From Aestuariivivens insulae (GTDB lineage Bacteria; Bacteroidota; Bacteroidia; Flavobacteriales; Flavobacteriaceae): a stretch of DNA of 64,000 nt. This document shows positions 19,955-28,571 of this stretch, piece by piece. The notes below the pieces were generated by a model, which was given only the letters and a program-made list of their open reading frames with translations, was not told the DNA's origin and did not search any database. The DNA is taken from the NCBI RefSeq assembly GCF_022662195.1, contig NZ_JAKMCS010000017.1, positions 1-64,000 of the forward strand. Direction: 5' to 3'. How positions within the stretch are numbered: the first letter of the stretch is position 1; each line of letters starts with the position of its first letter. The translations under genes and the position numbers were made by a program.

Positions 19955-20815
19955 TTATTTAACCGCTTTTAGACTCAAGTCCATATTATAAACCGAATGG
20001 GTTAAAGCACCGCATGAAATATAATTAACACCACACTCCGCATAATGCCTAATGGTAGTTTCATTAATGTTTCCGGAGGATTCAATAAGGCATTTATCCC
20101 CTATTAACTTTACAGCTTTTCGAGTATCTTCATAATCGAAATTATCTAATAAAATTCTGTGAATACCATCGTTTCGCAATATCTCTTCAACCTCTAGCAA
20201 ATTTCTAGCTTCTACCATAATAAGCAAGTCCTTTTCGGTTTCTTTTAAATACTGCTTAGTGGTTTCAATGGCTTTGGTAATACCTCCAGCAAAATCGATA
20301 TGATTGTCTTTTAGCATGATCATGTCGTACAAGGCAAATCTGTGGTTTTCACCGCCTCCAATTTTTACGGCCCACTTTTCCAAAACACGAATACCCGGCG
20401 TGGTTTTTCTGGTATCCAAAATTTTTGTTTTAGTGCCTTTCACCAAATCGACATATAGCTTTGTTTTTGTGGCAATGGCACTCATACGCTGCATGGCGTT
20501 TAAAACCGTGCGCTCGGCTTTTAATATGGATTGTGAAGGCCCTTCAACATACATTACAATATCACCAAAGGTCACCTCTGTACCATCTTCAATAAGGACA
20601 TCAATTTTTAAACTCTTATCTACATAAGCAAAAACTTTTTTAGCAAAATTAACCCCTCCTATAACCCCTTTGTCCTTAACCAACAGCTTAGCTTTTCCTC
20701 TTGCATTTTCGGGTATGCACGCCAACGAGCTATGATCTCCATCGCCTACATCTTCATTTATAGCACTAGTAATTATGCGTCTTACTTCTGAATCAAAGTG
20801 TTCTTGTGTAATCAT
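19955..20815 (-). CDS. nadC: Nicotinate-nucleotide pyrophosphorylase (carboxylating)
   Basis: 286 residues. Converts quinolinate and PRPP to nicotinate mononucleotide in de novo NAD synthesis. Conserved 'AERTVLNAMQRMSAIATKT', 'ILDTRKTTPGIRVLEKWAVKIGGGENHRF', 'MLKDNHI', 'VEARNL' and 'LLDNF' are all seen, including the substrate-binding Arg, Lys and His positions. Stand-alone here; nadA and nadB are not in the window. Confidence 0.97.
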   Translation of the reverse strand: MITQEHFDSEVRRIITSAINEDVGDGDHSSLACIPENARGKAKLLVKDKGVIGGVNFAKKVFAYVDKSLKIDVLIEDGTEVTFGDIVMYVEGPSQSILKAERTVLNAMQRMSAIATKTKLYVDLVKGTKTKILDTRKTTPGIRVLEKWAVKIGGGENHRFALYDMIMLKDNHIDFAGGITKAIETTKQYLKETEKDLLIMVEARNLLEVEEILRNDGIHRILLDNFDYEDTRKAVKLIGDKCLIESSGNINETTIRHYAECGVNYISCGALTHSVYNMDLSLKAVK

Positions 20816-20938
20816 AATCTAAAAGTTTGATGCTAAAATAAGAAATTGATTGACGAAATAATATTTTACATTTAGCTATTTTTTAAATTTTATATAGTTT
20901 AATACCGCAAAGGAAAACGTAAATCTTAATTTTGCCTA

Positions 20939-21412
20939 ATGAGAATAAAACTAATAGCCATTGGAAAAACTGACAACAAGCAACTTATCGCTTTAATAGA
21001 GGACTACACCAAACGTTTGGGCTTTTATATCAAATTTTCTTTCGACATCATTCCCGATATAAAAAATGCTAAAAACCTAACCGAAGAACAACAAAAAGAT
21101 AAGGAAGGAAAACTCATTTTAAACCATATTACCCCTTCAGACGTTTTAGTTTTATTAGATGAAAACGGACAGCAATTCAGCTCCGTTTCATTTTCTAAAT
21201 ATTTACAGAAACATATGAACTCTGGTATAAAGCAACTTATTTTCGTTATTGGTGGCCCTTATGGTTTTTCTCAAGAAATCTACCAACGCGCCAACGAAAA
21301 AATAGCCTTATCTAAAATGACGTTTTCCCATCAAATGATACGTTTGTTCTTTATAGAACAATTGTATCGCGGGTTCACCATTTTACGAAATGAACCTTAC
21401 CACCACCGTTAA
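20939..21412 (+). CDS. rlmH: 23S rRNA (pseudouridine-1915 N3)-methyltransferase
   Basis: 157 residues, SPOUT-class methyltransferase acting on helix 69 of 23S rRNA using SAM. The trefoil-knot motifs 'VLLDENGQQFSS', 'FVIGGPYGFS', 'SKMTFSHQMIRLFFIEQLYRGF' and the terminal 'PYHHR' are intact. A TAATTTTG -7-like box (20927-20934) lies only four bases before the ATG, so the mRNA may be leaderless. The stop codon overlaps that of the convergent hibernation-factor gene. Confidence 0.96.
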   Translation: MRIKLIAIGKTDNKQLIALIEDYTKRLGFYIKFSFDIIPDIKNAKNLTEEQQKDKEGKLILNHITPSDVLVLLDENGQQFSSVSFSKYLQKHMNSGIKQLIFVIGGPYGFSQEIYQRANEKIALSKMTFSHQMIRLFFIEQLYRGFTILRNEPYHHR

Positions 21413-21708
21413 TGTTTTACAAAAACATGTTTCCTCTTTTTCAACTGTATTTCTAAGTCCTTAATGGTTTTCTTAACAGCATTTTCGAATGTGCTTTCGT
21501 TTGAAGTTGCAAATAATCGAGGCCCTGGGGCACTTAATTCAATTTTACAGATTTTTCCATTTTCGTTGTCGTTATGCTCTATTTCAAAATGGACTTCGGC
21601 ATTGATGATCCAATCGTATTTTTGGTTAAGTTTATTTAATTTTTCTGTTACATAAGTGTTCATGGCTTCACTGGTTAGCATATGAACGTATTGAATGTTA
21701 ATCGTCAT
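21409..21708 (-). CDS. hpf: Ribosome hibernation promoting factor, short form
   Basis: 99 residues, the short HPF/RaiA type with no C-terminal dimerisation domain. Binds the 30S decoding channel in non-growing cells. Beta-alpha fold signature: 'HMLTSEAMNTYVTEKLNKLNQKYDWI', 'VHFEIEHNDNENGKICKIEL', 'SNESTFENAVKKTIKDLEIQLKKRK'. Its TAA and the rlmH TAA share the palindrome TTAA (21409-21412). Confidence 0.9.
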   Translation of the reverse strand: MTINIQYVHMLTSEAMNTYVTEKLNKLNQKYDWIINAEVHFEIEHNDNENGKICKIELSAPGPRLFATSNESTFENAVKKTIKDLEIQLKKRKHVFVKH

Positions 21709-22105
21709 AGTTCGTTCTTTTTAATCTGTTAAAATAATACTCTAAAATAGCAAAATTTAAAAAAGGGGCTTCTAACAAAAATCATAAAAAAGATATAAAA
21801 AATTACAGCTGCTCGGATTTAGCCTATAATTATTGGATATGAGCTACAGATTTAATTCTTACGATTAAAGGAATTGAAAAGCCAGCCAAGAACTGTATGA
21901 TATTGAACAATAGAGATTGAAAATTAGAGGTTAGAAATCAACTAACAACTAACGACCAAACTACCGCAAAAGCGATTGGAGCGGCAGCTTTTTTAAAATT
22001 CCAAAAATTTTAAAAAACTATAGCGGAAAGCGCGGTGGCTTGCCATTTGCCCTAAAAACCATCTGCAAAGATGATGTTAGCCATGCGCACTAATTACTTA
22101 CAGTT
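21709..22105. other. 397-bp non-coding gap containing a dispersed-repeat-like palindrome
   Basis: AT-rich, no convincing ORF. The left part should hold the hpf promoter; no clear TAnnTTTG found. At 21989-22017 there is a perfect 12-bp inverted repeat (TTTTTTAAAATT, loop CCAAA, AATTTTAAAAAA) flanked by 'GGAGCGGCAG' and 'TATAGCGGAAAGC' (to about 22033). This layout resembles a repeat I recall from other Bacteroidota intergenic regions. The palindrome could also act as a terminator for the leftward TPR-lipoprotein region or as a folded RNA. Confidence 0.6.
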
Positions 22106-23659
22106 TTAAATTTGGCTTTTAACTAAATTTGAAGAAGCCATTAATTTTGTAGTTTCCTCTATTCCTTTTAACGGAATTAACCTTTTAGGCCCTCTTGCCA
22201 ATGCCGCTTTATAAAGAGCTAACGCCTCTTGTGGCCTGCCCTGTAAGTTTAGGAATTTAGCATACAATTCTTTTGTTGGCATTAATATATCTGGCGGGCC
22301 GTAGCTATAAGGGACATTATCTTCTAGGTCTACAGAGGTCTTGAAAAATTGTTCGGCCACATCAAGCTCTTCTTTCAACCAGGCCGCAAGTCCCAATAAC
22401 TGCGTATTCATAACTTCAGCACGTTTAACATCCGTTCTATTGGGAAGCGATCTCTCGGACGACGCACATAAACTGCCTCCATTACTTATATTATCAACTA
22501 AAAGCGATTCCTGCTTTATCTCACCTTCCAAACCGCCAATTATTTTATTTAATGTTCCTACTTCTTTATTCTTGAAAGCTTTCATGCCCTCAATAAAATA
22601 ATTTTGGGCTTTAACCGAAATGTTCATCCCCGTTATATCAATCTCTACGTTTGCTATAGCATGGCCCCAGAGATCTGTCTCAGCAAGAAAAGTTCCTTTT
22701 AAAAACAAAAGGTGTGCTCTTGCCCTTTTAGATGGTTTTTCTTTACAGTATTTTTGCATGTCCCAGACCATTTTTTCGGCTTCTTCCACCTGTTCCTTTT
22801 GTAAATATCCATACTCTAACCAGTGGTAAGCATGATAGCCACGGGCATCATTATCCAACCCTTTATCGCGCATTCTTTTTAAACTCGCTCCATAAGAATC
22901 TATATTAGAAGCAACCACCTTATCCCACATTCCCAGGGCAACATAAATATGTGATGGCATATGCAAGGCATGGCTGGCATCTGGCGCTACCTTTGCATAA
23001 GAGTTCGCCGCATCTAGCGCCAAGTGCGCATGCTTAGGGTCATCATAAGAATGTATTAAATAATGTAGCGCTCCTGGGTGCTTCGCATTTTTTTCTAGAA
23101 TTTTATTGGCAACCGTTGCGCCTTCTCCATAAATGGAATCATTTCTTCCCTCTGAAACCGATCCCAATAGGGATAAGGCATAAAAAGCTGCTATTTCATT
23201 CTGGTCGGGATATTTATCATATAACGATTTCATGAACGCCATATAACTCTTATCCCGTTCATTTTTTGGGGTTTTTGGCTTATACAGTATTTTTATAGCT
23301 TCCAACAGGTCTTTTTCCACAGGATTTAACCCAGTTGCATTTATTAGATCTATCTTTTCAACAGCAGCAACACCATCTTGATAGTCTTGCTCCCGCCAAA
23401 GGCTATGATTATAGGTCATGGCTTCCCCCCAATAGGCCATAGCCATATTAGCGTCTAATTTTTGCGCCTCTACAAAAGCCTCTCTTGCATCTTGATATTC
23501 AAAACTATGCAGCAACAACAACCCCTTTTCAAAAAGCTGAAGGGCTTGTGCTTTTCCTGTAACTTCAAAATCAACAATCCCTAAATATGTTGGTGACTCT
23601 TCCTTATTTTTGCAAGAAGTCATTATAACGAGAAAAACAAAAATGACAATTGGTTTCAT
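22106..23659 (-). CDS. TPR-repeat lipoprotein
   Basis: 517 residues. Lipoprotein signal 'IVIFVFLVIMTSC' with the lipidated Cys at 16. The body is built of tetratricopeptide-like helical pairs, e.g. 'ALQLFEKGLLLLHSFEYQDAREAFVEAQKLD', 'MAYWGEAMTYNHSLW', 'HYLIHSYDDPKHAHLALDAA' and 'HMPSHIYVALGMWDKVV'. Resembles a widespread family of TPR proteins with 'YWGEA.TYNH.LW'. Probably a periplasmic or outer-membrane scaffold; specific role unknown. Single gene, no operon partner. Confidence 0.88.
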   Translation of the reverse strand: MKPIVIFVFLVIMTSCKNKEESPTYLGIVDFEVTGKAQALQLFEKGLLLLHSFEYQDAREAFVEAQKLDANMAMAYWGEAMTYNHSLWREQDYQDGVAAVEKIDLINATGLNPVEKDLLEAIKILYKPKTPKNERDKSYMAFMKSLYDKYPDQNEIAAFYALSLLGSVSEGRNDSIYGEGATVANKILEKNAKHPGALHYLIHSYDDPKHAHLALDAANSYAKVAPDASHALHMPSHIYVALGMWDKVVASNIDSYGASLKRMRDKGLDNDARGYHAYHWLEYGYLQKEQVEEAEKMVWDMQKYCKEKPSKRARAHLLFLKGTFLAETDLWGHAIANVEIDITGMNISVKAQNYFIEGMKAFKNKEVGTLNKIIGGLEGEIKQESLLVDNISNGGSLCASSERSLPNRTDVKRAEVMNTQLLGLAAWLKEELDVAEQFFKTSVDLEDNVPYSYGPPDILMPTKELYAKFLNLQGRPQEALALYKAALARGPKRLIPLKGIEETTKLMASSNLVKSQI

Positions 23660-23801
23660 TGGCTGGAATATTTAGTTTTTATGACATCAAAAATCTTGTT
23701 GTTTTAAAGATACGTAATATTTTTATCGGAAATTAGCAGCGTATTAAGATTATTTACCCTAATCTTAAACACAATACTATTAAAACCTAAAACCATTAAT
23801 T

Positions 23802-24386
23802 TTGACAAAACTTGTTTTCGCTACAAATAATTTGAATAAAATAAAAGAAGTTCAAGCGTTGTTACCGTCAAACATTAAACTTTTAAGCCTAAAGGATATT
23901 GGATGCTTTGAGGACATTCCCGAAACCCAAAGCACCATTGAGGGCAACGCTAGACAGAAATCAGACTATATAAAAGCAAACTATAACTACGACTGCTTTG
24001 CAGACGATACTGGATTGGAAGTTGAAGCTCTTAGTGGTGCTCCAGGCGTGTTTTCGGCACGTTATGCTGGCGACCATCGCAATGACGGTGACAATATGGA
24101 CAAACTACTTCTCAACTTAAACCAGCATGAGAACAGAAAGGCACAATTCAAAACCGTAATTGCCTTACACTTAAACAACCAAACCCATATATTTACGGGT
24201 ATTTGCAAAGGTGAAATAATTAATAACAAACTAGGCAGCAAAGGTTTTGGTTACGATCCAGTTTTTAAACCCAAAGGTTACGACCAAACTTTTGCACAAA
24301 TGGATTTAGGCACAAAAAACAAGATAAGCCATCGTGGCAAAGCCATTTCACAGCTCATTACCTTTCTAAATACAACAACTATTTAA
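23802..24386 (+). CDS. rdgB: Non-canonical purine NTP diphosphatase (RdgB/HAM1)
   Basis: 194 residues. Hydrolyses ITP, dITP and XTP to monophosphates, keeping the pools clean. Family motifs: 'LVFATNNLNKIKEVQALL', 'TQSTIEGNARQKSDY', 'CFADDTGLEVEALSGAPGVFSARYAG', 'KGFGYDPVFKP', 'KNKISHRGKAI'. It starts at TTG (23802): a TAA lies seven codons upstream in frame and no ATG or GTG lies between it and the conserved N-terminus. Next gene is relA/spoT, 49 bases on, with its own promoter. Confidence 0.95.
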   Translation: MTKLVFATNNLNKIKEVQALLPSNIKLLSLKDIGCFEDIPETQSTIEGNARQKSDYIKANYNYDCFADDTGLEVEALSGAPGVFSARYAGDHRNDGDNMDKLLLNLNQHENRKAQFKTVIALHLNNQTHIFTGICKGEIINNKLGSKGFGYDPVFKPKGYDQTFAQMDLGTKNKISHRGKAISQLITFLNTTTI

Positions 24387-24400
24387 AAAACAAAAAAGGG

Positions 24401-24431
24401 TTGCCTGTTATTTAACTTTATGCTACCTTTA
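24401..24431 (+). promoter_or_regulatory. Probable promoter of relA/spoT
   Basis: TTG (24401-24403), 20-base spacer, TACCTTTA (24424-24431). Only four bases separate the -7 box from the ATGATG start, so transcription would begin at or next to the start codon. Confidence 0.45.
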
Positions 24432-24435
24432 ATAT

Positions 24436-26658
24436 ATGATGACCGAAGAAGCCATAGAAAAAGAGAATTTAGCCATTACAAAAGCTTATAAAGAATTACT
24501 TAAGGTTAGCTATCGAACACTATCCAGAGACGATAAAAAATTGATACGCAAGGCTTTTGATATTGCATTGGATGGACACAAAGACCAGCGCAGGAAATCT
24601 GGTGAAGCCTACATATTCCACCCCATTGCCGTTGCTAAAATAGTGGCCCAGGAAATAGGTCTGGATGCCACCTCAATTGCTGCCGCTCTACTACACGATG
24701 TTGTTGAAGACAATGAAGATTATTCTATTGACGATATTGAGCAACTTTTTGGTGAAACCATTGCTAAAATTGTAAATGGGCTCACTAAAATCTCTTCCTT
24801 AAGTAAAGAACAGGACATGGATGTTTCTTTACAGGCCGAGAATTTCAGAAAAATGCTCTTAACATTAAATGACGATGTTAGGGTAATTATTATAAAAATA
24901 GCAGACCGGTTACATAACATGCAAACCATGGACGCCATGCGCCCGGACAAACAAGTTAAAATAGCTTCTGAAACACTATACATCTATGCCCCTCTGGCCC
25001 ACAGAATAGGGCTCTACAATATAAAAACAGAACTCGAAGACCTTGGATTAAAGTACACCGAACCTGAAGTTTACAATGATATTTTAAATAAAATAAAGGA
25101 AAGCAAGGAAGAACAGGATCTGTACATAGAACAGTTTAGCTCAGTCATTAAAAATTCTTTGGACAAAGAAAACATGAGCTACACCATAAAAGGACGTCCT
25201 AAATCTATTTTTTCCATTAGAAGGAAAATGGTAAAACAAGGCGTTTCCTTTGACGAGGTGTACGATAAGTTTGCCATTAGAATCATTTATAGCAGCGATG
25301 AAATAAACGAAAAATTCTTGGCCTGGAAAATTTATTCAATTGTAACTGATCATTTTCGTCCTAACCCTACCAGATTACGCGACTGGATTTCATCACCAAA
25401 ATCGACTGGTTATGAAGCCCTTCACATAACAGTAATGGGCCCTAAAGGCAGATGGGTTGAAGTACAGATACGCAGTGAACGGATGAATGAAATTGCCGAA
25501 AAAGGTTATGCAGCACACTACAAGTATAAGCAATCAGATGAAAAAGAGGACAGTCTAGAGAACTGGATCAATCGCTTACAAGAGGCCCTTGAAAACCCAC
25601 ACCTTAATGCTGTAGATTTTGTAGAGCAATTTAAGCTCAACCTATATTCACAGGAAATATTTGTATTTACCCCAAAAGGTGAACTAAAATCGTTACCCAA
25701 AGGAGCAACAGCTTTAGACTTTGCCTTTAGCATACATACCGAAGTGGGCATGAGAACCCGTGGCGCTAAGGTTAATGGCAAATTGGTTCCCTTAAGCCAT
25801 ATGTTACATAGTGGTGACCAAGTAGATATACTAACTTCTGAAATTGCCAAACCAACAGCCAACTGGCTAGATTATGCAACAACGGCGAGAGCACGAAGTA
25901 AAATTAAATCGGCTTTAAAAGAAGATAAAAAACTAATAGGCCTAGACGGCAAAGAAATTTTAAGACGAAAATTAAGGCAACTTAAAATTAACCTTAGCGA
26001 GCAAACCGTAAATGATTTGGTACGCTATTTTAAGCTTAAAACAAGTCTCGACCTATTTTACCGTGTTGGTATTGGCTCCATAGACAATACCATGCTAAAA
26101 GATTATGCAGCCTCTAGGAGCAATGCTTTTGTTAGCTATATAAAAAATAAAATTTCACGTAAGCCAACAATTAGCAAGGAAGATATAGAAAAAGACGAGG
26201 TTACCGCAAAATACGACCTACTTGTTTTTGGCAAAGAAGAAGAAAAGCTGGATTATAAATTAGCCAATTGCTGTAATCCCATTCCTGGCGATGAAGTGTT
26301 TGGTTTCCTTACAGTTTCTGAAGGTATAAAGGTGCACAAAAAAAATTGCCCTAATGCGTTAAGCCTACAATCCAATTACGCTTACAGAATAATCCAAGCC
26401 AAATGGATAGACTCAACACAACAGGAGTTCTTAGTAAAAATAGAGGTTTCCGGTATCGATCACTTGGGGCTTGTTAATGAAATTACACAAATAATTTCCT
26501 CAAACATGCATGTTAATATGAAAAGCCTTAATTTCGAAACAGACGACGGCTTATTTTCAGGTAGAATCAATGCCGTTGTTAAGAACAATACCATGTTAAA
26601 AAAGTTGTTAGAAAAACTTAAAAAAATTAATGGCATCGATAAGGTTAAAAGAGTGTAA
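24436..26658 (+). CDS. Bifunctional (p)ppGpp synthetase/hydrolase (Rel/SpoT type)
   Basis: 740 residues, the full-length Rel architecture. HD hydrolase domain with 'HPIAVAKIVAQ', 'ALLHDVVEDNEDYS' and 'KIADRLHNMQTM'; synthetase domain with 'KGRPKSIFSIRRKM' and 'YDKFAIRIIY'; TGS domain ('IFVFTPKGELKSLPKGATALDFAF'); zinc-finger-like 'LANCCNPIPGDEV ... HKKNCPNA'; C-terminal ACT domain. The intact HD box and the R-x-K-type loop argue for both activities. Controls growth arrest under starvation. Starts ATGATG; the second ATG (24439) may be used. Followed 25 bases later by the Fur-family gene. Confidence 0.95.
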   Translation: MMTEEAIEKENLAITKAYKELLKVSYRTLSRDDKKLIRKAFDIALDGHKDQRRKSGEAYIFHPIAVAKIVAQEIGLDATSIAAALLHDVVEDNEDYSIDDIEQLFGETIAKIVNGLTKISSLSKEQDMDVSLQAENFRKMLLTLNDDVRVIIIKIADRLHNMQTMDAMRPDKQVKIASETLYIYAPLAHRIGLYNIKTELEDLGLKYTEPEVYNDILNKIKESKEEQDLYIEQFSSVIKNSLDKENMSYTIKGRPKSIFSIRRKMVKQGVSFDEVYDKFAIRIIYSSDEINEKFLAWKIYSIVTDHFRPNPTRLRDWISSPKSTGYEALHITVMGPKGRWVEVQIRSERMNEIAEKGYAAHYKYKQSDEKEDSLENWINRLQEALENPHLNAVDFVEQFKLNLYSQEIFVFTPKGELKSLPKGATALDFAFSIHTEVGMRTRGAKVNGKLVPLSHMLHSGDQVDILTSEIAKPTANWLDYATTARARSKIKSALKEDKKLIGLDGKEILRRKLRQLKINLSEQTVNDLVRYFKLKTSLDLFYRVGIGSIDNTMLKDYAASRSNAFVSYIKNKISRKPTISKEDIEKDEVTAKYDLLVFGKEEEKLDYKLANCCNPIPGDEVFGFLTVSEGIKVHKKNCPNALSLQSNYAYRIIQAKWIDSTQQEFLVKIEVSGIDHLGLVNEITQIISSNMHVNMKSLNFETDDGLFSGRINAVVKNNTMLKKLLEKLKKINGIDKVKRV

Positions 26659-26683
26659 AAAAATGTAAATTTGCCACGAAATT

Positions 26684-27172
26684 ATGAGCACGAATTCTGA
26701 GACTAAAAATCAGGACATTGTAAAAAATGTCTTTACCGGCTTTTTAGAAGCTAACGGTCACCGAAAAACACCGGAGCGTTACGCTATACTTCAGGAAATA
26801 TACAATCATAACGAACACTTCGATATCGAGTCTTTATACTTAAGTATGAAGAATAAGAAATATCGCGTTTCCAGGGCAACACTCTATAATACCATTGAAC
26901 TGCTTTTAGAATGTGGTTTGGTTAGAAAACACCAATTCGGTCAAAACCAAGCACATTATGAAAAATCTTATTTCGATAAGCAACACGACCATGTTATCTT
27001 AACCGATACTGGTGAAGTTATAGAATTTTGTGACCCTAGGATCCAATCTATAAAAAAAACAATTGAAGAGGTTTTTGATATCGAAATTAACACTCACTCA
27101 CTTTATTTTTACGGAAACAGAAAATCTCCCGTATCACCGGATAAGGATCAGGACGGGACAACCACTAATTAA
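26684..27172 (+). CDS. Fur-family transcriptional regulator
   Basis: 162 residues. Winged-helix N-domain '[30 protein letters not shown]' with recognition helix '[19 protein letters not shown]'. The dimerisation domain carries the metal-site motif '[15 protein letters not shown]'. The structural CxxC that usually follows HDH ('HDHLICxxC') is absent (V-I-L-T-D-T). It could be the iron regulator Fur or a PerR/Zur relative; the family does not settle which metal. It has its own TAAATTTG -7-like box at 26666-26673 and sits 14 bases ahead of purA. Candidate Fur-like palindromes occur at the porin promoter (59941 and 60011). Confidence 0.92.
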   Translation: MSTNSETKNQDIVKNVFTGFLEANGHRKTPERYAILQEIYNHNEHFDIESLYLSMKNKKYRVSRATLYNTIELLLECGLVRKHQFGQNQAHYEKSYFDKQHDHVILTDTGEVIEFCDPRIQSIKKTIEEVFDIEINTHSLYFYGNRKSPVSPDKDQDGTTTN

Positions 27173-27186
27173 CTAATAACTTTACA

Positions 27187-28461
27187 ATGGCAGTAGATTT
27201 ACTACTAGGATTACAATGGGGAGACGAGGGCAAAGGAAAAATTGTTGATGTACTCACCTCCAACTACAACATTATTGCACGTTTTCAAGGAGGACCAAAT
27301 GCTGGTCACACTTTAGTGTTTAATGGAAAAAAACATGTTTTACACACCATACCCTCGGGCATTTTCCATGATGATGCCATCAATTTAGTTGGTAATGGGG
27401 TGGTTATCGATCCCGTTATTTTTAAAGGCGAATTAGACAAATTAGATGAGCAGGGTGTCGATTATAGAAAATCATTACTTATTTCCCGTAAAGCCCATAT
27501 CATTTTACCTACCCACAGATTATTGGATGCCGCTAGCGAAGCCTCTAAAGGAAAGGCTAAAATAGGCTCTACCCTAAAAGGTATCGGGCCAACTTATATG
27601 GACAAAACCGGTAGGAATGGTATTCGTGTTGGCGATTTGGAACTAAGCGATTGGAAAGAACGTTACAGAGCACTAGCCGATAAGCACGAGTCCATGATAG
27701 CTTATTACAATGTTGAGATTGAATACAACTTAGAAGAACTGGAGGCTGAATTCTTTAAAGCCGTAGATGTTCTAAAATCACTAACCTTTATAGATTCTGA
27801 AGAATACATCTACCAGGCCCAAAAGTCTGGTAAAACCATTTTGGCAGAAGGTGCGCAAGGTTCGTTATTGGATATTGATTTTGGAACCTATCCGTTTGTA
27901 ACCTCAAGTAACACCACAGCTGCCGGGGCATGTACTGGCCTGGGTGTTTCTCCTAATAAAATTGGAGAAGTATTCGGTATTTTTAAAGCTTATACCACAC
28001 GCGTTGGTTCTGGGCCTTTCCCTACCGAACTATTTGATGAAGATGGTGCTACTATGGCCAAAGTAGGTCATGAATTTGGCGCCACTACAGGACGTCCAAG
28101 ACGTTGTGGTTGGTTAGATTTAGTAGCGTTAAAATACGCTTGTCAAGTAAATGGTGTTACCCAACTCATGATGATGAAAGGCGATGTACTTTCTGGTTTT
28201 AAAACATTAAAGATTTGTACCGCTTATAATTATAAAGGTGATATTATTGAACACTTACCTTATAATATCGAGCCAGAAAATGTACAACCTATTTATACTG
28301 AGTTTTCAGGTTGGGATGAAGATTTAACAACGATGTCTGAAGCTTCACAATTACCAAAAGCCCTTAACGATTATATTGATTTCTTGGAAAAAGAATTAGA
28401 GATTCCAATTACCATTGTTTCGGTTGGACCGGATAGAAAGCAGACCATTTTTAGAGGATAA
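27187..28461 (+). CDS. purA: Adenylosuccinate synthetase
   Basis: 424 residues. Joins IMP and aspartate using GTP in AMP synthesis. Signature 'LLGLQWGDEGKGKIVD' at the N-terminus with the catalytic Asp, 'GGPNAGHTL' with the catalytic His, 'STLKGIGPTYMDKTGRNGIR', 'EGAQGSLLDIDFGTYPFVTSSNTTA' and 'TGRPRRCGWLD' are all present. Ends in a strong terminator. Third gene of relA/spoT-fur-purA. Confidence 0.98.
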   Translation: MAVDLLLGLQWGDEGKGKIVDVLTSNYNIIARFQGGPNAGHTLVFNGKKHVLHTIPSGIFHDDAINLVGNGVVIDPVIFKGELDKLDEQGVDYRKSLLISRKAHIILPTHRLLDAASEASKGKAKIGSTLKGIGPTYMDKTGRNGIRVGDLELSDWKERYRALADKHESMIAYYNVEIEYNLEELEAEFFKAVDVLKSLTFIDSEEYIYQAQKSGKTILAEGAQGSLLDIDFGTYPFVTSSNTTAAGACTGLGVSPNKIGEVFGIFKAYTTRVGSGPFPTELFDEDGATMAKVGHEFGATTGRPRRCGWLDLVALKYACQVNGVTQLMMMKGDVLSGFKTLKICTAYNYKGDIIEHLPYNIEPENVQPIYTEFSGWDEDLTTMSEASQLPKALNDYIDFLEKELEIPITIVSVGPDRKQTIFRG

Positions 28462-28482
28462 CCCTATTATATTTCATAAATG

Positions 28483-28516
28483 AACGCTCCAAAAACTATT
28501 TTGGAGCGTTTTTTGT
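28483..28516 (+). terminator. Terminator after purA
   Basis: Perfect 12-bp stem (AACGCTCCAAAA / TTTTGGAGCGTT) with loop ACTA, followed by TTTTT. About 20 bases past the purA stop. Confidence 0.93.
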
Positions 28517-28571
28517 TCCAGTATATCGAAACATTAATATTATCGCTATTTTTGCTACAAACTATTATAAT

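Noticed and set aside
23797-23804. TAATTTTG promoter box at the rdgB start
   Set aside because: It includes the TTG start codon that the conserved N-terminus demands, so transcription from it would begin inside the gene. Probably chance.
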